Of a stretch of DNA of 64,000 bases, positions 12,729 through 27,200 are shown in pieces. Below the pieces are notes generated by a model that was not told the DNA's origin, did not search any database, and worked only from the letters and a program-made list of their open reading frames with translations. Location: NCBI GenBank assembly GCA_963402885.1, contig OY727098.1:124001-188000 (forward strand). The letters run 5' to 3'. Source of the stretch: Antedon bifida (lineage: Eukaryota > Echinodermata > Crinoidea > Comatulida > Antedonidae). Position numbers and translations under genes: made by a program. Each line of letters opens with the position of its first letter. Within the stretch, counting starts at the first letter, position 1.

Positions 12729-14570
12729 TAACATATGTACTGTATGTTGGTTGTTGGTGTGGGCATAGAAGTTGATTAAAAATTAATTTATTTAATCCAC
12801 GTTGACTACTAGCTAGTACTACAAAAAAATGAATTACTTTTGTTTTGTCAATGTTGGGTAAGTAGAGCTAGGCCTACTATACAATAAATAATTATTAATT
12901 CAGTGCAAGTTTTACAATCACAATAATTGCTTAATAATTATGTATACTTTTTGGGGCTATAACCGGTATGCGTATCCGATTAAGAATGTACACTTATGAC
13001 GTTTGGCTGCATGCATTGTATTTAAACAAGTCTAAATAGTGTTCTCAGAGTTGTTATGAATTAGTTAGCGTATCTACACCGAGTAGTAAAGTACCGACTA
13101 GTCTGTTTTTATTTAATATTTCATCTGTGATTCTGTTTTATTTGCTGAGACTTTCATGTGAATGAAGCATTTCTTTACAATACAAAAAGCCAAGAAAACT
13201 CATTTGTTGTCACGAGTCACATTCTCCCACAATACCAGTGGAAAAAAATGTCTGATTTTCAGACTTAATAAAGCAGAATTTGGAATGTTTGTCTTTTAAT
13301 ATTAATTTATTTTTAGACTTTTAGGTAGTATTTGAGAAGAGCAATATCTTATTCTTATTCAAGTAGATGAATATTTTGATAATCAAAAATTGTGGCAATA
13401 AAAATAAATAGGTGCCCATGTATCCTGAAAATGCTAAATAAATGAGTTTTTCAAATGAATCAAAAGAGGATGAATGTTTGACAAAAGATGGGCGTTTGTT
13501 CTAAAGAGAAGATACAACAAAGGGAAATAATAACATTCTTGTTTTGTGGATTACAAAAAGAAGGCTAATCAATACAGTACCTCAAAGACCATGAGATTTA
13601 ACCTTCATCATTTAAAAATGTAGTTAATAAAAAAATGACTGTATGCTCAAGCCTATAATTACTCAATACTTAAACCTGAGAAAAGAGCACTTTATTGTGC
13701 TTTGCAATGTCAAATACAAGGGGCTTTTGTTATGATACACAACCCCCTGGGGGTCTATTGTGTCACTGGATGACAGTCAGTAATTCAGCATCATAGTGTT
13801 TATTTGTATCACCTATTGTGATAAAGTTGGAGTGTATTTACTTCACATTAGGAACAACACAATTAAACCATTCTGTTTTGTAGAATTGTTTTATTTAAAT
13901 CATGCACAGAGGCATACTTTTTTACCCGAATCTATTTTTTAATTTAATAACAACATGTTAATTAGTATTGAAAAATTTAATTAAAGTTTAAACATTTTAT
14001 AAAGTATATTCTTATTTTTAAGAATACTTTTTATCTATATTATCACTTCATTTTTTGGTATTTTGATGTTTTAATGTATTTTCAATTTAAATGTATAATT
14101 GCCAAAAAAAGTAAAATGTTCAGTTTATGGATCAATAAATAATCTTGAATCGTAATACTGTGGTGCTAGCTGGTATCAGGTTTTGGTATAAAACACAGCA
14201 TAACTTTGTTACTCCAGTTCTGATCGACTTTTAAATTTGGTTTCATTTGGTTGCAAGTTGCATTTCATTAAACGGGGAACATTGTCAAAAACAATCAGAA
14301 TTTGGAGTTAGTAGGAAACATTAGTGTGTTACTGTTTTTTCTATACTGTACCTCACTAGCGAAAATATAGATTCCCTGCATCAGACCATTTTTTTTATAG
14401 TTTCTTCATGGCTGCCATGCTAATACTGATATCTACAGTATCTAGTCAGTTCATGATGTCTCCATAGTGATTGTGTTAATTCAACATGTCCTTAATCATT
14501 TTAAGCATCACAAACACAATGTGCTTCTTGCAAGTATTATTGTTTCTCTTTCCAATAAAACGGTTTCCAA
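12729..14570. other. Intergenic, no gene recognised
   Basis: AT-rich sequence upstream of TTLL7. Short open frames show no family resemblance, and no further repeat structure is evident. Confidence 0.4.
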
Positions 14571-14573
14571 GTT

Positions 14574-14596
14574 TGTTTATCTGTTTCCAAGGCAAC
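14574..14596 (+). promoter_or_regulatory. Candidate forkhead plus RFX X-box site upstream of TTLL7
   Basis: GTTTCCAAGGCAAC at 14583-14596 is a symmetric 6-2-6 match to the RFX X-box pattern (GTTNCC-NN-GGNAAC). TGTTTAT at 14574-14580 is a forkhead-type motif two bases away. RFX and FOXJ1 activate ciliary genes, and this lies about 550 bp before the exon with the TTLL7 start. The function is inferred. Confidence 0.4.
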
Positions 14597-14659
14597 TATT
14601 TTGATTGCTCATCACTTTATTCATGAACACTTATTATTTTTTCAATGACACATGTTTCT

Positions 14660-14799
14660 TAAGCTCTTTATATCAAACTTTATGTGACAAAAAAAAGTGA
14701 TGTGCCCATATATAGACATGATGATGTCATATCCCTACCATATTTGGGCATATCATTATCATATTTGGGTATATCACACTTTTTTTGTCAAATAGCTTA
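14660..14799. mobile_element. MITE, 'AGCTCTGTCTACACTATCAAA' family
   Basis: Complete but diverged copy with TAAGCTC and AGCTTA edges, GATGATGTCATATC, and two CATATTTGGG boxes. It lies between the X-box candidate and the TTLL7 start exon. Confidence 0.65.
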
Positions 14800-15228
14800 A
14801 TGAATACTGAAAGATTGCACTTTTGACATCTTTGTATTGAACCTTATTAACAAAATGCAAATTTTAATATACAATAGATCTAATATTTCATAAATTTTGA
14901 TTGACAACATATCTTATTGAGTAATGTGTAACTATACACCATCAGTTACAGTACTACAATACATCACAACCAGAAAGTGGTAAAACAAACAATTTTCCTT
15001 TTAAATGACAGATACTGTGGATACATTACACTTTTACTATGTGCAATGTTTTTTTAATTTGAAATAGTTCACTAGAGAAAAATGTTTCATTTCATTAATA
15101 TTTGTCATATTTCTAAATAAAAAATATTTTTGATTTGCAGTGCATTATTGGTTATCAAATGGTTAACACAAGTGACCTTTGAAGATGAACATTAGTGCAA
15201 CATTAAGTGTTGTATAACAAAGTTAGAG

Positions 15229-18200
15229 ATGCCTTCAACATCAGGAGGTATTGAAGGGGGAAGTGTGAATCACAGTGGAGATGATGTCAGCATTCAAAAC
15301 AAAAGTAAATACAACAGTATACTTACTTCGTTAATTAGTACCCTGTATCATAACAGAAGATAAGTCTATGTTCTAGATGGAGTTTTGACTTAATATTAGT
15401 AAAAAGATACATATTTTGGCACATATGGCATTTCATACGTACTGTATACTGCTTGTAAACATAAAAAAAAAGCCGACTGGTGGACTAACATAAAAAAAGT
15501 TTAATCAGAACAGTAAAAGCTTTGAAAGCTCTGTTGATTGTTGTAGTCTTCTTGCTAAGTAGAGTATATAAAATTTGTCCTATATCATACTGTAAACAAT
15601 CTTAGAAAACATATTGTGTGTGTACAGTATAACAAGTTACTGTGTATCGTACATTAAGTACTGTAGAACAAAATGTCACATGTGATGTAACACAGTATTA
15701 ATCCTAACTTAACATGGTATAGGAATCACATGTGTTACTGTAACATACAATACAAATACATATTATAGATACAGTACCAAAAAGTGGTTATTGTTGATTG
15801 ACCTGCAATATATAGGATTATTTAGAGCATAATTATTATAATACAATATTCACCATTAATTGTGTGTTAAGAATATATAATGTAATAAACATTTAACAAG
15901 TAATATTTACTGTGTTTTAATATTAACATGCATGAATATATATTGACATTAATGTTTTTACTTTAATCAGTCTTACATCATTTATTCCTTAGATGAATTG
16001 TCAGATAGGAAAATGGAAGCGAGGAGAGATGACATGCTTGAAAATAGAAGTCAATTTGCGACTAAAAGTCGACACCATACAACAAGAAAGAAAACCAAGA
16101 GGCGGAAATTGTTAATATCTTTAAATGTCTCGGCTACAAAATATGAAATTGGTAATAATTATTGTGTTTTGTGTTTTTTAGGTTTACTGAATGTTTTACT
16201 GTAAACATGTATTGAATGATATTCATGCTTTAACTTGAGGATTTATGATCAACTTCATACCATTACATAAATAAAATAATATAATTATGATTCTTAGTAC
16301 AGTACCGGACAGAATTATTGCAGATTTTGACAAATCTGGTATTCATCTATTTTGTACCATACAATAAAAGTCATATCATGATTTGCAACAGTTGACTACT
16401 ATACTGTATTGTTTTTAAAATTCCCCATTAAACTTTTTTTCTATTTTTTTTCCAGTGCGGAAAGTTGCACATGAGTTTGGTAATTTATCAGATTTAGATG
16501 AAGACCCTTCGTGGTAAGTACTGTTTTAAAAATAATAAATTATTCAAAGCTCATATAAAGCTCAAACCTACAGCTCTTTTGCTGCTTTTGTATTTATATA
16601 TAAGTATAACTTTCAATATTTGATATTGCATGCAAATTACATGTGGTGGTTATCAATTATGTTACATGATTATTAACCAAAAAGAGTTTCATATTTTCCT
16701 CTTCATTTTTAATTGTAAGTTGTACCTAAGATATGGCAATAATTTGATAAATACAATTTCTCACTTTTGTCTTTAGTTTTTTGTTCTGGAATGACACAGC
16801 CGTTCCAAACGAGAGAGTAGCTGAATTAAAACCATATCAGGTTAGTATTTTAAACCATACCAGGTTAGTATTTTAAACCATATCAGGTTAGTATTTTATT
16901 GCATAACTCTAAAGCTCTGTCTACACTATCAAACTAGTTTGACAAAAAAAAGAAACAAATAGAAAGTAGCAAATTAGTTTCAGCACACCACTGCCAGTCT
17001 CTGCAATGCCAATAACAGATGGTACTGTATAACATTTTTTTAGCACTACAGCATTTAAAGAACATATAAATCCTGCCTCTTGTACTGAAAACAGCTTGTA
17101 TCAATGAAGATTTACAGACATGCAAATGTATCATTTGAATCATTAATTGAAAACCATTTTATTTGTCATTGTAGAGAGTTAATCATTTTCCTGCCATGGG
17201 TGAGATATGCCGCAAAGACTGTCTCGCAAGAAATTTAGCAAAGTACGTCATTTAGTGGCAATAAGATAAGATTATTTATATTTTTCCTTATTTAGTCTGG
17301 TTTTAGTTTTAGTCTAACCCTAACCCATTGTTAAAGATGTACAGTTACTGTAAGTGGTGGATAAGAAATTGGTTTAATCCAGATGAACACAAAGAAGACA
17401 ATACAGTAGAACCACTATTAAGGGGACACCTTTGGGACACAAATGAGCGCGTCCTCTAAATACTAATAGAAATGTCCCCTGGGTAAGGGTTGGCTGCTGT
17501 GTATATATTGCTGCCTGCCACTAGTTTGTTTCACAAGAAAGTGTCCCCTGGATAAGGGTTGGCTGCAATGTATATATTGCTGCCTGCCACTAGTTTGTTT
17601 CACAAGAAAGTGTCCCCTGGATAAGGGTTGGCTGCAATGTATATATTGCTGCCTGCCACTAGTTTGTTTCACAAGAAAGTGTCCCCTGAATAAGGGTTGG
17701 CTGCAGTGTATATATTGCTGCCTGCCACTAGTTTGTTTCACAAGAAAGTGTCCCCTGAATAAGGGTTGGCTGCAGTGTATATATTGCTGCCTGCCACTAG
17801 TTTGTTTCACAAGAAAGTGTCCCCTGAATAAGGGTTGGCTGCAGTGTATATATTGCTGCCTGCCACTAGTTTGTTTCACAAGAAAGTGTCCCCTGAATAA
17901 GGGTTGGCTGCAGTGTATATATTGCTGCCTGCCACTAGTTTGTTTCACAAGAAAGTGTCCCCTGGATAAGGGTTGGCTGCAGTGTATATATTGCTGCCTG
18001 CCACTAGTTTGTTTCACAAGAAAGTGTCCCCTGGATAAGGGTTGGCTGCAGTGTATATATTGCTGCCTGCCACTAGTTTGTTTCACAAGAAAGTGTCCCC
18101 TGGATAAGGGTTGGCTGCAGTGTATATATTGCTGCCTGCCACTAGTTTGTTTCACAAGAAAGTGTCCCCTGAATAAGGGTTGGCTGCAGTGTATATATTG

Positions 18201-21200
18201 CTGCCTGCCACTAGTTTGTTTCACAAGAAAGTGTCCCCTGGATAAGGGTTGGCTGCAGTGTATATATTGCTGCCTGCCACTAGTTTGTTTCACAAGAAAG
18301 TGTCCCCTGGATAAGGGTTGGCTGCAGTGTATATATTGCTGCCTGCCACTAGTTTGTTTCACAAGAAAGTGTCCCCTTATTAATAGTGGTGTCCCTAAGT
18401 AGGGGATTTACTGTATTCTTAAAAGTTTCTCACAATTTGTCTTTATTTGTAATATTATTATTATTTTTACATAGAATGATGAAGGTACATCCACATGAAT
18501 ACAATTTTTCTCCCAAAACCTGGGTCTTTCCCGCGGAATACAGTGCATTTCAATGTTACGTACGAGAACTGAAACGCAAAAATAAGAAGCAGACTTTCAT
18601 AGTGAAACCTTCCAATGGCTCAATGGGCCAAGGGTATGTATTCATCTTTGTTAAGCTCTGTCTACACTATCAAACTATAGTTTGTCAAAAAAGTGTGATG
18701 TGTCCAAATATGGTAGCGATATGCCCAAATATGGTATTGCTATGGCATCATGTTCATGTATGGGCACCTCACTTTTTTTTTCACATAAAGTTTGTTAAAG
18801 TTAGTGTTAGACAGAGCTTTACAGATCTTTTTATTTGTACCATAATAAACTACTACTAAGGATATATATATAGTATACAAGACACTTGTATACTACTATA
18901 CTTTGAGCGTTGAATAAACAGTCATTCCACTCAATGAAACAATAAACTCCTAAATAAAGTCAATACATTTTACAATGTTTAAACCACTTGTTTTATTTGC
19001 ATGTGTTATTCAAAAGTTGAAAGTCCAATTCAATCCATTTATATATCATATTCTTAGTTCAAAATGGTACATAACATAACACATAATAAACATGTACACA
19101 ATGTTAAAACATAGAATGTATTTGTTTAAATGTAGAATGATAAACAATATTATCACAAAAGTAGAAGACATTTACATATAAATATCTGATTTATTTATGA
19201 TTTATTAAATTTTTTTCCCATTCTTTTTCTTTTCTAGCATTTCCTTATTTCGAAATGGTGAGAGAATTCAACAACAAGACCATACGATTGTTCAGGAGTA
19301 TCTAGATCGGCCTTTCTTATTGGAAGGTTACAAATTTGACCTCCGTATTTATGTTTTGGTGACATCATGTGACCCTTTAAGAGTTTTCCTTTTTAATGAT
19401 GGCCTTGTTAGATTGAGTACGCAAAAGTATGCCGCCCCATCAGATGGAAATGTGGTGAGTTAGAATATTGTTGAATATTTATTAATTGTTTGAATTTCAA
19501 TAATTAATAACTCTGGTTTTGACCAATGTACACCATTATATGCATGCATTGAGGATGCATAGTAATAGTAGTAGTACAGTATGTTAGGGTTAGGTTATGC
19601 ATGCATTGAGGATGCATAGTAATAGTAGTAGTACAGTATGTTAGGGTTAGGTTATGCATGCATTGAGGATGCATAGTAATAGTAGTAGTACAGTATGTTA
19701 GGGTTAGGTTATGCATGCATTGAGGATGCATAGTAATAGTAGTAGTACAGTATGTTAGGGTTAGGTTATGCATGCATTGAGGATGCATAGTAATAGTAGT
19801 AGTACAGTATGTTAGGGTTAGGTTATGCATGCATTGAGGATGCATAGTAATAGTAGTAGTACAGTATGTTAGGGTTAGGTTATGCATGCATTGAGGATGC
19901 ATAGTAATAGTAGTAGTACAGTATGTTAGGGTTAGGTTATGCATGCATTGAGGATGCATAGTAATAGTAGTAGTACAGTATGTTAGGGTTAGGTTATGCA
20001 TGCATTGAGGATGCATAGTAATAGTAGTAGTACAGTATGTTAGGGTTAGGTTATGCATGCATTGAGGATGCATAGTAATAGTAGTAGTACAGTATGTTAG
20101 GGTTAGGTTATGCATGCATTGAGGATGCATAGTAATAGTAGTAGTACAGTATGTTAGGGTTAGGTTATGCATGCATTGAGGATGCATAGTAATAGTAGTA
20201 GTACAGTATGTTAGGGTTAGGTTATGCATGCATTGAGGATGCATAGTAATAGTAGTAGTACAGTATGTTAGGGTTAGGTTATGCATGCATTGAGGATGCA
20301 TAGTAATAGTAGTAGTACAGTATGTTCAGTATGTGTACATTTGTTGGTCATTTGGTGATACTTTGAAGAGTTCTGTATAAATAACATAAATTATGTGCTT
20401 TGTATTTTAGTGTTATAATGATGAGCAATTATATTGAAAAGTCATTGAGATTTCAGTTTTTAATTAACACCAATCATATTTTAGCTTTTGATATGAGGTT
20501 TATTTTTGGCTAGCGATGTTAAGTATTTATTAACTATTATACAATACAATTTATCTTTGCAGGAACAATTGTATATGCATCTCACAAACTACTCGATTAA
20601 CAAGAGAAGTGAGAACTTTCAACGCGATGAAGATGTTACCAAGGGCAGCAAAAGATCCATTCAGTTCTTTAATGATTACCTCCGCAAGAATGATTACGAT
20701 GTTGCCGCCATATGGAAAAGCATTGCGGTGAGTTCTCTTCATTCTTAAGCTCAGTCATTTTTTTGTCACATAAAGTTTGATAGTGCAGACCGGGCTTTTC
20801 TCTTAAAAGTCACACAAGGTTTTTGGCATACCCAAATGGAATCTGTCCCTTTTGTTAAATAAATGCCCTTGAGATTATAAGGTAATGATCACCATAAGTA
20901 ATATTGAGTATGATTCTATTACCACAAAACCAACATTGGTACTGTAAATATCTCATTTTGTGTCATTGTCTTAGACTTTAGGAAGTGTAAAACCATGACT
21001 AAAGTAAATTTTGTAACATAATAAGACTTTTAGGCTGGTATCACCAGAACAAAGTTACTTATACTTACTGAAATAAGTACTGAAATAATCAAATAATCGC
21101 AAACAGTAATAAAAAAATAAAATGATAATACTAAACTAACTTATTTTGTTTGTTATGCGTTGATACTGTATCTACATATGACTCACTTTAACAGTACTAT

Positions 21201-24200
21201 AAATTGTGTGTTTGTTTAGCCAAACACAATTAGGATATAAACAACTTTTACCTTCTTTCAGGACGTGATAAACAAAACGTTGATTGTTTCTGAGCCACAT
21301 GTGTTGCATGCCTATAGGATGTGCCGGCCAGGAACTGCTGGCAATGACAGTGTTTGTTTTGAAATACTTGGGTTTGACATATTCCTTGATAAGTCACTCA
21401 AACCTTGGTTGTTAGAGGTAAGACATCGCGCCATCTTTTTTATACAAATCCTAATTGCAGATATCAATAAAATCTCTTCTTGTAAATATATTCTGGACTC
21501 GCCTTGGAACTTGACTTTTTGGTCCAGCCAAAAATTGTACATACAGTATAACATTATAACAGTGTGTTATACAAAACATGTCTATTAGCTTCATAATGTC
21601 AATAATGAAATGATAACCTAAAAATAAAGTTTGAAATTGAAAAGAATGTCCTTTTTTGTGGCATACCTATTAAATGAGAAGTTCTGCTGTATTCTTATAG
21701 GTTTCTCAATAATTTACTCAAATAACACATTTATGTCCGTAATATGAAAAACTTTGTTGGGTCTTAAGGTGTCCTCTTAATAGCGTTCGACTAAAAAGTA
21801 AAGGTAAATAATTGTGCATTAAAAATAAAATTGTAAAAGTTCTTCAAAATGAGGTTTGGCTCTATGCTAACCAATGCTCTAGGAATTGTAGGAATGTAAC
21901 TATCATAAAAATCATGTAAAAATCATTTTATCTATAAACTAGATTTTTTTTTTCTATTCGTTTAGATTAATCGAGCTCCAAGTTTTGGAACAGATGAGAA
22001 GATTGATCTTGATATTAAAGGTGCTTTACTGCATGATGCATTTAGATTAATAAACATGAAGCCATCAGATAGACGGAAGGGAATGGCAGCCCAGAAGGCA
22101 GAGTCAAGACGGAGACTGTTCAGGCCTAGCAAACGATTAGACTTGGATTTGACAGTAAGTGAATACTACCACAGTAAACAATTGGCATCATTGTCATTAG
22201 CCAAAAGAGGGCCTGAATAAAAAAGAAAATTTTTCATGAATATAACATCATAAAATGTTTAAATTTTGTTCAAATTAAAAAAGAAAACTCTATTAAAACT
22301 GCATTTAATATGTGAATCACAATGACAGTCGCCCTAATCAATATCAAACCATAAAACGTTTATATGACAATTACACCATTTGTTTTTAGGTTTAATGGTT
22401 TTTTTTTGCATTGTCCTTGTTTTTAAACCTACAATCTTTTATATAATTCTATTCATTCTATTGCTGTAGGATATTGATCGCAGAAAAATTGTTGTTGACA
22501 GAAGGAAAGAAGAACTAAAACAAAAACTGATCAGCATTCGCCGAGATAATGCTCGGGAAGATTTTGAGAATCGTAACATGGGGCGGTACCAGCGAATATT
22601 TCCTCCTCCAGATAAAAGTTCACAAGATCGCTATCGGAAGCTCATCAGTGATGCTTTTAACATTTTTCTAGCAGGGCGTGCTGCTTCACTTCAAAAAGAA
22701 ATTGCTAAACTACTCAATGGATCACTTAGGGTAATGAAAGATTGTAACCCCCTTAGTAAAATGGACTAGTCTATGAACTTTTTGTCAATTAAATCTCCTT
22801 AATTTGTAGAATGGCTGTAAAGTTGGAGGACTGTCTTTTTGAATGGCATAGATTCTTGGCCTATCATTCGTCAATGATTTAGGATGGATAAATTGAATAA
22901 AATGATGAATGTTTTGTATTCATTGAATGGAGAGAATATTTCATTTGATGAAAGATTGACAGGTCTATTTTCAACTCATGAAATATTCACACTATCAAAC
23001 TCGTAAACATTCATTATTTGTATATTAAAGTAGTTTTTACTTACAATATTATTTTCTTTTTTACATTAATAGGAGGATGAGATAATTGATATGTTACAAG
23101 CTTGTGATATTGAAGATGATGGAAAACAAAAGTTATTTAAAGGTCCAAAGGTATGCAAATGGAAAGTATAATATACATCTCAAAATTATGAGATGGTATG
23201 CCCTATAAAAAAAGTCTTCTTGGATAGTTATGCTATGCTTATAAAAATGCTTGTGTGCGCTTTAAAGAACCTAATACATCTTTCGAGATGAGTTGGGATT
23301 ACCCCGGTGTACTAGCTCATACATCCATTGTCGTAGACGAATGAGCGCTAGAATTGGCAGCACTGACATGACCCTTAGGGAAGAAGCATGTAGTTGAAAA
23401 TTGTAGTCGTTAAGTTTACAGTGCCATAAGCAATGATCGTTGGAATGGTGGCTATATAAATAGAAAATATTAGTAAACAATATTATTTAGATAAAGAAGT
23501 ATTATTTTTGTTTAATTTCTTAGCCATTATCATCTATGCCATCTGTTGTTGATGAGATTCCAGAGTGTGATTCAAGAGCATCTTCACCTATTTCAACCTC
23601 ACCACACAACTCAGTAACAGATTTCAAGACCAGGCTAACAGCTAGTCAATCTCAGAGTCAGTTAAACAAAGCAAAGAATCCCATTCCTAAACGACCGCAA
23701 TCTGCTCAGAAATTAACAACTAGTTCAAGACCTCATTCCGCTCGTCTAACTAGTGCGTACCAAAGAACAGTGAACCGTAAAAATCAACCTTATCAACTAA
23801 GTGCATCGGATGGAAACTTGGTAGGTCAAAGGTTATATTGTTTCAATGGAAAGTTTCCACTCACTGCAATTACATATCACCCAGTACAGCTATGTGATTC
23901 TTATTGGTCCTGTTAGGTTTTTTTTTTATTTTAATATTTTAAGCTAAACCTTTTGAATGTTCCTGTATATATTTCTTGTGTAAATTGCATCCTTTTTTAT
24001 ATATAATTATCATTGGTTTTATTCTTTTATACAAATTTTAATATTGAGAAAATGTAAATATCTTTGTAATTCAGCTAAGGCTGCGATGATAGTGAAATAA
24101 ATGAAATGAAAAATGAAAAAAAATGCGTATTGTTTATTATATGCATTTAAATTAAATAACTTAAATAACCACTGTTGTTCATCACAAAAACACATGTCAT

Positions 24201-27200
24201 GCAACAACGTCAGAGCAGTAGATTTTGTTGTATATAAATTAATAGGTCAATAATTTGAGGTGTTTACATAGAAAAATCTTTTTTCTAAGTTGGAAATTTC
24301 ATGCACTGTTTTGAAACAAAATAAATTATTGATAAAAAGAATTTTTTTCAAGGTTCCAGGTATTATTTTGAAAGTTTTTATCTTCTTTGGAAGGAAATAT
24401 TAGTTTAGTCTACCTCGTCTGTTTTAATAACCTTGTATTGCTAAGTCATAGCAAACAATGGAAATTGCCTGATATATTTTAGATATAAATGTCGACTGAT
24501 ATTATCCCCTAAAAAATAATTTAACAAATTGTTGTTGGATAGGCCATTTTCATGTCCCATAATTGTTACTTTGAACAAAAATTGGAGCGAGGAATATGGC
24601 GGTGGTTAAATATAATTTTTATTTTCAATTTTTTGGATGGGCACAAAATTGAATAACTTTATTAAAACTACAAAATGGTCTATTCAAAGTTTGATTTTAT
24701 TTATGTGTCTTGTTTTGTTGGAAAATATATAATATTTATGATTTGTAAGATGTTTTGTTTAAGTTAAGAATTTATGGTTTTTTTTCTTTAACCTAATTAT
24801 TACTTTCATCGGTAAATGAATATGTTAATTACCGGTATTATAAAATAAAACTTCACTTTCTCATACATCTTTGTCCCAACAGAATGAAATTTCAACATCT
24901 GCTTTTGACAGAGAGGAAGAAATGATGCGAAAGACGTTAATGGCGCTTAACGATATGCGAATCAAGTTTCCTGGGAAAACAGATGAAGAAGCAGATATTA
25001 TTCTTAACCAAGTAATCTAAATACTAACTTACTTTCATAATAGAATAATGATTATCGTTAATTTACACTAAGTTAGTAGTTTTCGCAATCAAACCCAACA
25101 GAATACTTCTGTAATGTATTAACTGGGTGTCTTACAAATAGCCAACAGCTAAAACAAAAGCTAAAAAGAAAGATTTGTGGAAAGGTTCCATCGCATTTCA
25201 ATTAAATTATTAATGCAAAATTTGTTATCATTATGTAAAGGTAAAAAGATTGCAGAATCCCCGGAAAAAGTTTTAGGCCTAAAAATTGTGTTTTTGTGTT
25301 CACCTTTGTAGATTCGCTTTGTGATTGTTTTTGTCAGAAAGCTTAATTTTGAATGTGTTGTTTTTTCACCTTTCTATTTAATATTTGTTTGGACAAAAGT
25401 GTTTTTTGTTGTTGTTATAACGCCAATCATGTGATCAACGTTCTGGACTGTCCTAGATTAAAAACAATTCATTCTTTACCTGCATAATATTACAGCACAG
25501 GATATCCTACCCAACTAGGTACTGTACATTAGGCAGTAGGCTGTCTATAATAATGCACTGACATTCTTTACCTGCATAATATTACAGCACAGGATATCCT
25601 ACCAAACTAGATACTGTACATGTCTATAATAATGCACTGACATTTGTTGTTTTCAAATCATATAACCATATTTGTTTGTCATGCTATTGTTTTGTATAAC
25701 TTCAATTGTTGTTAATGGGACCCCACTGGAAATAAGATAAACAAATAAAGAAGATAAAAACTAAAAACCATGCAAACACAACAAGATGACAAAACAATGT
25801 GGTTAATTCTATTAAAAGGTATTACAGTACCTATGATTCTCCCAAATAATAATTTATTGACAAACTTTTCATTTCCATTTCATTACAAGAATATATTATG
25901 TTCTATAAATAAATTATAATAAATTATTTAATTTATACAGATTCAAGAACATTGGAAATACCACAAGCCTCGAATAGCGTCTTATTGGTTGGTTAAACTG
26001 GACTCTATTAAACGTCGTAAAGTGATTGACATTGTCAGGTCAAATGTGCGTTCAGTTCTTCAAAAGATGTGCCGTTGTCCCGATATTGAGTCCCTCAAAC
26101 TGTGGCGTATATTTTATCGTCTTTTTAATCGTCTACTTTGGAGTCATGGGCAAGGCCTGTGGAACTGCTTTTCATCAAACACGAGGCATGCTGCTTTTTG
26201 TTATTGTTTATATTTGTTTTAATAGGATTTATATAGAATAAATATGTTTGTATGTTACATTTGTAGCTACTGTATTATTTAAAATATGATTATTCGTTGT
26301 CAACATTGTGATTACATTGTCTTCTCTCATTAATCTCTGGTAATTTGGAAATTAGGCAACCAACATAGAGTAGAACCCATATTAAGAGGACACATTCAGG
26401 ACCCAATGTGAAAGTAATAAATAGGTGTGTCACCTGAATAAGAGTTGGCAATAGTGCCACTTGTTTCATAGGAATTGTCCCAAGTGAGGGGTTTATATTG
26501 TAATTTACATTTGTATTTTATCAAATCATAATAATATTGTTATCATTTTTGTTACAGCTGTTCTTGGGACACTATCTTTCATAAGAATAAAGATAGCATA
26601 TCAGGTGTTGAATTTATGTGTTGTGAGCGTGTCATAGAACTGTGTCGTCAATGTCTGCTCATTGTGTACCAGTTTGCAGCTGAAGCCAAGCTATCAATGC
26701 CTTCTGGGGAAACCAATTCACCAACCAAGTAAGAATCATTTTGTTTGTCTTTCCAAACTTTTAAATTATTTTTATTCATGATACAGTAAACTCTCCAAAA
26801 ACTAACAACAACCAAAAAAAAATGTTTTAAAAAGTCTGTTTTTAGCTAAAATAGTACTACAGTAAAATCTTGATTGAGGAGACACCTTTAAGACCAAAAA
26901 CTGTCATAGGTGTGTACCCAAATAGTGATTGGCCATAGTGTTGAACTTATTTATTTTATTCTACAAGAAAGTGTCATATAGGGGTGTTCCTTTCCAAAGT
27001 GTCATATAGGGGTGTTCCTTTCCAAAGTGTCATATAGGGGTGTTCCTTTCCAAAGTGTCATATAGGGGTGTTCCTTTCCAACTGTCATATAGGGGTGTTC
27101 CTTTCCAAGTGTCATATAGGGGTGTTCCTTTCCAAGTGTCATATAGGGGTGTTCCTTTCCAACTGTCATATAGGGGTGTTCCTTTCCAAGTGTCATATAG

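Noticed and set aside
17463-18362. 300-codon minus-strand open frame with 23-residue repeats
   Set aside because: It is the translation of the 69-bp minisatellite; the period is divisible by three and no flanking exon structure supports a protein.
19504-20301. 265-codon minus-strand open frame with 19-residue repeats
   Set aside because: Translation of the 57-bp minisatellite inside a TTLL7 intron, on the strand opposite to the gene.
23271-23480. Minus-strand 69-codon frame in TTLL7 intron 12
   Set aside because: Composition is slightly richer than the surroundings and it may be a repeat remnant, but it has no domain resemblance and no splice-site support.
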